A DNA stretch of 64,000 nucleotides, from NCBI RefSeq assembly GCF_000238355.1, contig NZ_AHCA01000010.1, positions 1 to 64,000 on the forward strand, given 5' to 3'. The notes under the pieces were generated by a model that was given only the letters and a program-made list of their open reading frames with translations, was not told where the DNA came from and made no database searches. Source of the DNA: Pseudoalteromonas haloplanktis ATCC 14393 (lineage in GTDB: Bacteria; Pseudomonadota; Gammaproteobacteria; Enterobacterales; Alteromonadaceae). Of this stretch, positions 1 through 6,135 are shown piece after piece. Position 1 is the first letter of the stretch, and every line of letters starts with the position of its first letter. A program made the translations under genes and the position numbers.

Positions 1-21
1 CAAATCCCTATCTCTCCACCA
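1..21 (+). tRNA. 3' end of a tRNA-Ser (truncated by window edge)
   Basis: The first 21 bases are identical to the last 21 bases of the complete tRNA-Ser at 76-166. They cover the 3' side of the T arm, the acceptor strand and an encoded CCA. The two copies form a tandem tRNA-Ser array with a 54-nt spacer. Downstream flanks differ, so the duplication does not extend past the tRNA. The anticodon lies outside the window, so the isoacceptor is assumed rather than seen. Confidence 0.8.
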
Positions 22-75
22 ACCTAATTCAAAATAGTTATGAGTACACTCTTGCTCGTGACTTATAAAAGTTTC

Positions 76-166
76 GGAGAGATGGCAGAGTGGCCGAATG
101 CACCGGTCTTGAAAACCGGCAGGGGTTTGTAGCCCCTCTAGGGTTCAAATCCCTATCTCTCCACCA
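76..166 (+). tRNA. tRNA-Ser (anticodon UGA)
   Basis: Cloverleaf read by eye: the acceptor GGAGAGA (76-82) pairs with TCTCTCC (156-162). The anticodon stem is CCGGT/ACCGG (103-107/115-119), with a 7-nt loop carrying TGA at 110-112. A long variable arm (AGGGG/CCCCT, about 121-137) marks a class II tRNA such as serine. The 3' CCA is encoded at 164-166. It decodes UCA and, by wobble, other UCN codons. A strong terminator follows at once. Confidence 0.97.
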
Positions 167-172
167 TATATT

Positions 173-201
173 AAAACCCGCTTAATTAAGCGGGTTTTTT
201 T
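173..201 (+). terminator. Rho-independent terminator after the tRNA-Ser pair
   Basis: Perfect inverted repeat CCCGCTTAA/TTAAGCGGG (177-194) preceded by an A run and followed by seven T. The A and T runs also allow some function on the opposite strand. Confidence 0.9.
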
Positions 202-308
202 ATCTCTACAATTTTTATAGAAAATTACGACCATAGTCTCTATTTCGATGTTGTAAAACATCATGCATCCTTAGCACTTATCTCTTAGCCAGATTTTAAG
301 GACGTATT

Positions 309-704
309 ATGAAACATCGGCTTGCGAAAAGTGTAGGTTTATCTTTGTTGTCACCTGTGATTATTGGCACTGCGCTCGGAATTTATTATGCGCTCACATT
401 AAGTGGCGACCCAATGACGATTTTCTTCAATTTACTCATGAGTGCCATTGCCAACGCGCATATTGTTGGTTTGACTATGGCGGCATTTGTCGTGCCTGGT
501 TATTTGTTAATGTATAAGTATGCAAAAGTGAATTACTCAGGAGTTCTAACTTTAGGCTTACTCGGTGGTGCAATATTTAGCTATTTACTTAGCGCCACTG
601 GGGGAATGGTCTTTTTGATCAATACCACAATGTCAGCACTCGCCGCTGGGCTATTTTTATATGGCTTGAGACAAGGTGCAGTAAAACAACAATCACCTCA
701 ATAG
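309..704 (+). CDS. Small multi-pass inner-membrane protein of unknown function
   Basis: A 131-aa protein with about four hydrophobic segments (roughly residues 8-30, 38-70, 78-97 and 101-121), a basic N-terminus (KHRLAK) and a short polar C-terminal tail. An AAGGAC Shine-Dalgarno lies a few bases before the ATG. I do not recognise the family and see no catalytic motif. It stands alone between the tRNA array and msrC. A small hairpin, GATGTT/AACATC (247-262), lies in its upstream region. That it is a real gene is inferred from the good ribosome site, the membrane topology and the lack of a better frame. Confidence 0.7.
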   Translation: MKHRLAKSVGLSLLSPVIIGTALGIYYALTLSGDPMTIFFNLLMSAIANAHIVGLTMAAFVVPGYLLMYKYAKVNYSGVLTLGLLGGAIFSYLLSATGGMVFLINTTMSALAAGLFLYGLRQGAVKQQSPQ

Positions 705-829
705 CAGAATTATTAACCAAGCTTGCTGAAATTTAGGGCAAATTGTTTTTTTTTGCCTTGAAAAGGTTTCAATTATTGGCGACAAAGAGTACCTTTAGCT
801 ACTGTATGTTTGATAAGAAGTAGTTTGGT

Positions 830-1291
830 ATGCAAAAGCAAGAATTTTACCAGTCATTAGTTAAACAAACTGAAGCGCTAATTACTGGTGAGCCGAATAT
901 TATTGCCAATATGGCGAATATCAGCGCATTGTTATTTACGTCACTTGATGATGTTAATTGGGCTGGGTTTTACTTAATGGACTCACCCACTGAATTAGTG
1001 CTTGGTCCGTTTCAAGGCAACCCTGCATGTATCCGTATTCCACTAGGGAAAGGGGTCTGTGGCACTGCTGCTGCAACTGCACAAACTCAACTTGTTGAAG
1101 ATGTACATGCATTTGCAGGACATATTGCCTGTGATGCTGCGTCTAATTCTGAGATCGTAATACCTATCCATAAAAATGGTGAAGTATTTGCAGTGTTAGA
1201 TATAGACAGTCCAAGTATTGCTCGGTTTGATGCAGATGATAAGCTAGGTCTAGAAGCACTGGTAGCGTGTTTTGAGGCAACAATTGCATGA
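830..1291 (+). CDS. msrC: Free methionine-(R)-sulfoxide reductase (GAF domain, YebR/fRMsr)
   Basis: A single-GAF-domain cytosolic enzyme of 153 aa that reduces free L-methionine-(R)-sulfoxide, using cysteine chemistry recycled by thioredoxin. Cys67, Cys77 and Cys101 align at constant offset with Cys84, Cys94 and Cys118 of E. coli fRMsr, in the GNPAC, GKGVCG and HIACD motifs, so the active site looks intact. It lies just upstream of proQ and prc, the same neighbourhood as E. coli yebR. Its stop overlaps the next start by 4 bp (ATGA), which suggests translational coupling with the acidic 92-aa protein. Confidence 0.93.
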   Translation: MQKQEFYQSLVKQTEALITGEPNIIANMANISALLFTSLDDVNWAGFYLMDSPTELVLGPFQGNPACIRIPLGKGVCGTAAATAQTQLVEDVHAFAGHIACDAASNSEIVIPIHKNGEVFAVLDIDSPSIARFDADDKLGLEALVACFEATIA

Positions 1292-1566
1292 AAGACTTAG
1301 TCAATGTACAGGATTATCTGTTTGCCGTCACTGATGTGGGTGACTGGGAAGGAGATGAAGAACATGTAGCGGAAACGCTCAATGATTTAATTCATATTGC
1401 TTGGGATCGTCTTCCTGATGACACGGAATGTGAATTAATTGATGAAATAATTAATGGTATTTGGGAACACCTTCGAGGTGATATGGCTGTAATTGAAGCC
1501 GACTTTGAAGAGTTGGTCGACTGGGTAACACACTACGTCGATTCGTCCCTTGATGAAAAGATGTGA
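1288..1566 (+). CDS. Small highly acidic protein of unknown function
   Basis: A 92-aa protein starting in a 4-bp ATGA overlap with msrC and ending 15 bp before proQ, so all three are probably one transcript. About 27 of 92 residues are Asp or Glu against about 4 Lys or Arg. Trp residues are regularly placed (DVGDW, IAW, GIW, LVDW), and helical character is likely throughout. There is no signal peptide, membrane segment or cysteine pair. I do not recognise the family. Its charge and its place beside an RNA chaperone gene suggest a partner or modulator protein, but that is only inference. Confidence 0.8.
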   Translation: MKDLVNVQDYLFAVTDVGDWEGDEEHVAETLNDLIHIAWDRLPDDTECELIDEIINGIWEHLRGDMAVIEADFEELVDWVTHYVDSSLDEKM

Positions 1567-1581
1567 AACATAGGTTCTAAA

Positions 1582-2232
1582 ATGGAAACCACAAACAAGC
1601 TAAAAGATATTAATGAAGTGCTGGAATTTTTATATCAAGAATTTCCACAATGTTTTAAACAAAAAGACGGCATCAAGCCGCTGAAAGTTGGTATCTTTAA
1701 AGATATCGCTGAGCGAATTGAAGGCTCTGAAAAGGTAAGCAAAACGCAGGTTCGTCAAGCACTAAGAAAATACACGTCAAATTGGCGTTATTTAGAAGCT
1801 GTGACTAAGTCTGAGTTTCGTATTGATTTGGATGGTAATCACGGCGCTAAAGTTGAGCAAGAACATATAGATCATGCTCAAAAAGCCCTTGAAGAAAGCC
1901 GTGCGAAAATGGCTAAGCGTAAAAAAGCTCAGCGCCCACGTAATGATTCAGACACAAAATCTTACAAAAAGAAACCTGGTCAATTTAACAAATCAGCGGA
2001 TAAAAACGCTAAAGTTAATTCTGCACCAGCGAAAGCTGCACCGGCTAAACGTTCAGGAAAAATTGAACCTTTACCAGCAAGTGAGGTCAAGGTTAATAAC
2101 AAAGTGAAAGTTAAGCTTGGCCAAGCCCTTGTTAATGCAGTTATCACTGAAGTGAACAAAGATGATGTTCATGTTGAATTGGTAACGGGCATGCAAGTTA
2201 AAACGAAAGCAGACAGCCTGTACATTATCTAA
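1582..2232 (+). CDS. proQ: RNA chaperone ProQ
   Basis: A 216-aa cytosolic RNA-binding protein of the ProQ/FinO family that binds structured sRNAs and mRNA 3' ends. The N-terminal FinO domain (about 8-120) has the typical core with LKVGIFKDI and TQVRQALRKYTSNWRYL. A Lys/Ala/Pro-rich linker (about 110-160) follows, then a C-terminal Tudor-like domain (about 165-216) with VKVKLGQALVNA and ending DSLYII. E. coli ProQ has 232 aa. It is followed 27 bp later by prc, an order conserved in enterics. A 77-aa frame inside it (1874-2107) is a shadow. Confidence 0.96.
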   Translation: METTNKLKDINEVLEFLYQEFPQCFKQKDGIKPLKVGIFKDIAERIEGSEKVSKTQVRQALRKYTSNWRYLEAVTKSEFRIDLDGNHGAKVEQEHIDHAQKALEESRAKMAKRKKAQRPRNDSDTKSYKKKPGQFNKSADKNAKVNSAPAKAAPAKRSGKIEPLPASEVKVNNKVKVKLGQALVNAVITEVNKDDVHVELVTGMQVKTKADSLYII

Positions 2233-2259
2233 AGCTGTATTTAAATTAAGGAGTTGTGT

Positions 2260-4290
2260 ATGAGTCAGAAGTTTACGCTCATTCCGTTAGTTGCGGCCCT
2301 CTATTCGGGCTTATTATTTGCAGCAGATGTTGCTGATGTTGTTACGGTAAAAGACTTACCTGTCCTTGCGCAAGAAAGTCAACATAGTACGGCTAGCAAA
2401 CGGGTGACGAACTTATTTACTCGTGCACATTATAAACCAATTCGTTTTGATGACGCACTTTCAAGTAAAGTGTATGACCGTTATATCGAATCCCTTGATT
2501 TCAATAAAAGCGTCTTTTTGGCTGCGGATATTGCTTCATTCGAGCAATACCGCAACCAATTTGATAATGCGTTGACTACCGGCAAACTCGACTTTACCTT
2601 CGATATTTTCAATCTGAGTATGCAACGTCGTTTTGAGCGGTATGAGTATTCATTGAGTTTACTTGAAAAAGAAATGTCGTTTGACGAGGCCGATGAGTAT
2701 TATTTTGATCGTGAAGACGTTGATTGGGCACAAACACAAGCCGAACTGGATGAGCTTTGGCGTGAACGTGTTAAATATGACGCACTACGTTTAAAAATGA
2801 CTGGCAAAGATTGGGCCGGGATCAAAAAAGTACTAACAAAACGCTATCACAATGCACAAAAACGTTTAGTGCAAACTAATAGTGAAGATGCATTTCAGAT
2901 AGTCATGAATTCATTTGCACGTAGCATTGAAGCACATACATCGTATTTATCACCACGTAGGGCTGAACAGTTTAAGATGGACATGGATCTTGAGCTTGAA
3001 GGGATTGGTGCGGTACTAAGCTATGACGAAGATTACACCGTCATTCGCAGTTTAGTCCCAGGTGGCCCTGCAGATAAGTCGGAGCAAATTAAGGCTGATG
3101 ACCGTATCATTGGTGTCGCGCAAGACAAAGAAGAATTTGTTGATGTAATTGGCTGGCGTCTAGATGATGTCGTTGATTTAATCAAAGGCCCTAAAGGCAC
3201 AAAAGTACGACTACAATACTTAAAAGGTGCGGATGATCACGGTGCTCCAAAAGTAGTGGAAATAACACGTGATAAAATTCGTTTAGAAGACCGTGCCGCA
3301 AAATCAGAAGTTTTTGAAGCAAAATACTCTGATTTAACCAGCAAAATTGGGGTAATTGAAATCCCCGGTTTTTACAATAATCTATCTAAAGATGTAAAAG
3401 TTGAACTTGCTAAGTTAAAAGAAGCCAAGGTTGATGGCATTATCATTGACTTACGTCAAAACGGCGGCGGCTCGTTATATGAAGCAACACAATTATCTGG
3501 TTTGTTTTTCGACCAAGGTCCTGTGGTGCAAATACACACTCTAAATAATCGTATTGAAGAGCAAAAAGATCGTGATGGTGTGACATTTTACGACGGCCCA
3601 CTTACCGTATTAGTTGATCGCTATAGTGCGTCTGCCTCTGAGATCTTTGCCGCCGCCATGCAAGACTATGGGCGAGCCATTGTTATTGGTGAACAAACAT
3701 TTGGTAAGGGCACAGTGCAACAGCATAAAGGTTTAGGCCGTGCTTATGATTTATATGATAATCCTCTTGGCAGTGTGCAGTATACCATTGCAAAGTTTTA
3801 TCGAATTAATGGTGGTAGTACCCAACATAAAGGCGTAATCCCAGATATTTCGTTCCCATCAGCAATCGATCCTGCAGAGTGGGGCGAAAGCCAGGAAGAT
3901 AACGCATTACCGTGGGATAGCATTGTGCGTGCAAAGTATAATTCAGTTGATGACTTACATGCTGCAATAGCGTATTTAACGAAAGCACATGATGAACGCA
4001 TAAAATCTGAACCTGAGTTTAATTATGTGCTTGAGGATATTACACGCTATAAAGAAGAAAAAGATCGGAAAACGATTTCACTTGTTGAAGCCCAGCGCAT
4101 TAAAGAGAAAGACGAAGGTGAGGCACGTGCGTTAGTGCGTACTAATGAAAGACTGCTTCGCTTAGGTGAAAAGCCTGTGGAAAATCTTGATGATGTGCCT
4201 GACGTTTTAGACGATTTAGACCCATTCTTAGAAGAAGCTGCATTAATTACGCAGGACTACATTAAATTTGGTCGTGTAGCTAAGAAATAG
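2260..4290 (+). CDS. prc: Tail-specific periplasmic protease Prc (Tsp)
   Basis: A 676-aa periplasmic carboxyl-terminal processing protease of family S41, which degrades proteins with nonpolar C-termini and matures or turns over cell-wall enzymes. An AAGGAG site at 2248-2253 selects the ATG at 2260; the in-frame TTG six bases earlier would lie within 1 nt of that site. The N-terminus is a signal peptide ending near FAADV. A PDZ domain (about 235-320) contains LELEGIGAVL. The Ser-Lys dyad is present: Ser458 in SASASEIF and Lys483 in TFGKGTVQ. The length matches E. coli Prc (682 aa). A terminator follows. Confidence 0.96.
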   Translation: MSQKFTLIPLVAALYSGLLFAADVADVVTVKDLPVLAQESQHSTASKRVTNLFTRAHYKPIRFDDALSSKVYDRYIESLDFNKSVFLAADIASFEQYRNQFDNALTTGKLDFTFDIFNLSMQRRFERYEYSLSLLEKEMSFDEADEYYFDREDVDWAQTQAELDELWRERVKYDALRLKMTGKDWAGIKKVLTKRYHNAQKRLVQTNSEDAFQIVMNSFARSIEAHTSYLSPRRAEQFKMDMDLELEGIGAVLSYDEDYTVIRSLVPGGPADKSEQIKADDRIIGVAQDKEEFVDVIGWRLDDVVDLIKGPKGTKVRLQYLKGADDHGAPKVVEITRDKIRLEDRAAKSEVFEAKYSDLTSKIGVIEIPGFYNNLSKDVKVELAKLKEAKVDGIIIDLRQNGGGSLYEATQLSGLFFDQGPVVQIHTLNNRIEEQKDRDGVTFYDGPLTVLVDRYSASASEIFAAAMQDYGRAIVIGEQTFGKGTVQQHKGLGRAYDLYDNPLGSVQYTIAKFYRINGGSTQHKGVIPDISFPSAIDPAEWGESQEDNALPWDSIVRAKYNSVDDLHAAIAYLTKAHDERIKSEPEFNYVLEDITRYKEEKDRKTISLVEAQRIKEKDEGEARALVRTNERLLRLGEKPVENLDDVPDVLDDLDPFLEEAALITQDYIKFGRVAKK

Positions 4291-4311
4291 GCTTGTTAAT
4301 TAGATTAATTT

Positions 4312-4335
4312 AAAAGGCGCTTTTGCGCCTTTTTT
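4312..4335 (+). terminator. Terminator of the msrC-proQ-prc unit
   Basis: AAAAGGCGC, a TTTT loop and GCGCCTTTTTT, a short GC stem followed by a T run, 22 bp after the prc stop. Confidence 0.9.
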
Positions 4336-4363
4336 ACTGCCTAAAACTTTTGGTTTGGGTATA

Positions 4364-4525
4364 ATACCAATCGACTTAAATATTTAATCATTCTAGCGGG
4401 CTAAATAAAGCGCTAACTGCGTTATAAATTTTTCATGTAGAACAACTACATGTCAAAATTTATGCCTTGTTATCACGCCATTTATCTGTCGCTATAAATG
4501 GTCAGTAACTCAACACGATTGGTAT
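4364..4525. repeat. Intergenic inverted-repeat element, type A, long copy (MITE-like)
   Basis: A 162-bp non-coding element bounded by perfect 10-bp terminal inverted repeats ATACCAATCG (4364-4373) and CGATTGGTAT (4516-4525). Its interior has a hairpin, CATGTAG-AACAA-CTACATG (4434-4452). The reverse complement of its outer parts matches a shorter 92-bp copy at 50538-50629 almost base for base. A TATAAT lies across the left edge (4360-4365) and TATAAA across the right (4523-4528). The rest of the prc-nhaC gap (about 4526-4627) holds a small hairpin, GCGTAT/ATACGC (4596-4612), just before the nhaC ribosome site. No transposase is visible, so mobilisation in trans is an inference. Confidence 0.85.
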
Positions 4526-4627
4526 AAAAACCGATTAAACGTAGATCATTAGTTACGCTCAATATCGCGTTCGTGCCGAAAAATAATAATTAAATGCGTA
4601 TATAAAATACGCGTAGGAGCCTCTATT

Positions 4628-6091
4628 TTGAAGTCATTAGATGAAAAACCTATTCCACAGGCCAGCTTTCTTGATGCCTTGATCCCCATTACTGTACTGA
4701 TCTGTTTACTCGGTGCAGCGGTCTACTTATTTGGTGATAGTTCATCATCTGGACCTAACCAAATTGCATTGTTGTTTGCAACATTTACAGCAGCATTGAT
4801 TGGTCTGAAAAATGGCTACAGTTGGAAAAAACTTGAACAAGCAATGATTGAAGGGATCACGTTATCATTAGGGGCTATACTCATTTTATTGATGGTTGGC
4901 GCACTGATTGGTACTTGGTTACTCTCTGGCACAGTGCCGACGCTAATTTATTATGGTTTACAAGTCATCAACCCTAGCTGGTTTTATGCCGCGAGCTGTT
5001 TAATTTGCGGCATAGTTGCAATGAGTATAGGTAGCTCTTGGACCACAGCTGCAACAATAGGTGTCGCATTGCTAGGGGTGGCCACTGGACTTGGTTTAGA
5101 GCAAACAGTCACTGCAGGAGCGGTAATATCAGGTGCTTATTTTGGTGATAAGCTGAGCCCACTCTCTGAGACAACAAATTTAGCTCCAGCTGTTGTGGGC
5201 GCTGACTTATTTGAGCATATTCACCACATGCTGTGGACTACCGTGCCTAGCTTTGTTATCGCTTTGATAATCTTTGTTTTTATGGGGTTTAATGCCACGG
5301 CTTCTAGTGAAGCTGGACGTATTGATGAGATCACGGCGATTTTGCAGCAAAACTTTAATATTGGTTTCGAAATGTTGGTGCCATTATTGGTTTTATTAGT
5401 GTTAGCGATTAAAAAAATGCCTGCTTTTCCTGCTATTTCGATTGGAGCGGTGATAGGGGCTGTTTGGGCTATGCTATTTCAGTCAGACTTAATTGCCTCC
5501 CAAATAGATAGCTCGAAAGGAGAGCTTGTTGGATATTTTAAGTTAATTTGGACCACTTTTTTTGATGGTTTTACGATTGCTACCGGCGATGAAAAAATGA
5601 ACTCATTACTTAGTGGTGGTGGTATGTCCGGTATGCTTACAACCACTTGGCTTATCATGACTGCCTTGATGTTTGGTGCCATTATGGAAAAAACGGGGTT
5701 ACTTGATATTTTTGTAAAAAGCATTCTTAAAATTGCTAAAAGCACCGGTTCGTTGATTAGCGCGACAATCGCAACTTGTATCGGCACTAATGTCATTGCT
5801 GCAGATCAGTACATTGCTATTGTTGTGCCAGGGCGCATGTTTAAAGAAGAATATAAAAAGCGGGGGTTAAAGCCGGTTAATTTATCACGAACCCTAGAAG
5901 ATGGCGGTACGATAACGAGCCCATTAATCCCATGGAATACGTGCGGTGCGTACATGCAAAGTGTGCTTTTGATTAATCCATTTGATTATGCATTGTATGC
6001 ATTTTTTAACCTTATCAACCCTTTATTAGCTGTTGTGTATGCTTACCTAGGTATTAAAATTTTACGTATTAAGCCTAAACAACAGGCATAA
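4628..6091 (+). CDS. nhaC: Na+/H+ antiporter of the NhaC family
   Basis: A 487-aa inner-membrane protein with about 11-12 membrane segments, predicted to exchange sodium for protons for pH and salt homeostasis. Family signs include GSSWTTAATIGVALLG, SGAYFGDKLSPLSETTNLAPA and IGTNVIAADQYIA, with charged residues inside membrane segments. The start is a TTG preceded by AGGAG (4615-4619) at 8-nt spacing; the nearby ATG at 4641 is out of frame, which supports TTG. Some NhaC homologues exchange malate and lactate instead, so the substrate is not certain. A terminator-like hairpin follows at 6099. Confidence 0.88.
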   Translation: MKSLDEKPIPQASFLDALIPITVLICLLGAAVYLFGDSSSSGPNQIALLFATFTAALIGLKNGYSWKKLEQAMIEGITLSLGAILILLMVGALIGTWLLSGTVPTLIYYGLQVINPSWFYAASCLICGIVAMSIGSSWTTAATIGVALLGVATGLGLEQTVTAGAVISGAYFGDKLSPLSETTNLAPAVVGADLFEHIHHMLWTTVPSFVIALIIFVFMGFNATASSEAGRIDEITAILQQNFNIGFEMLVPLLVLLVLAIKKMPAFPAISIGAVIGAVWAMLFQSDLIASQIDSSKGELVGYFKLIWTTFFDGFTIATGDEKMNSLLSGGGMSGMLTTTWLIMTALMFGAIMEKTGLLDIFVKSILKIAKSTGSLISATIATCIGTNVIAADQYIAIVVPGRMFKEEYKKRGLKPVNLSRTLEDGGTITSPLIPWNTCGAYMQSVLLINPFDYALYAFFNLINPLLAVVYAYLGIKILRIKPKQQA

Positions 6092-6098
6092 ATTAGTT

Positions 6099-6125
6099 GC
6101 TCCCCGCTCAAGGGGAGCCCTTTTT
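6099..6125 (+). terminator. Terminator or attenuator between nhaC and pepN
   Basis: GCTCCCC (6099-6105), a 6-nt loop and GGGGAGC (6112-6118), followed by CC and five T. The T run directly touches the pepN Shine-Dalgarno GGAG (6126-6129), so readthrough transcripts would present this hairpin right before the ribosome site. Confidence 0.8.
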
Positions 6126-6135
6126 GGAGTTCTCC

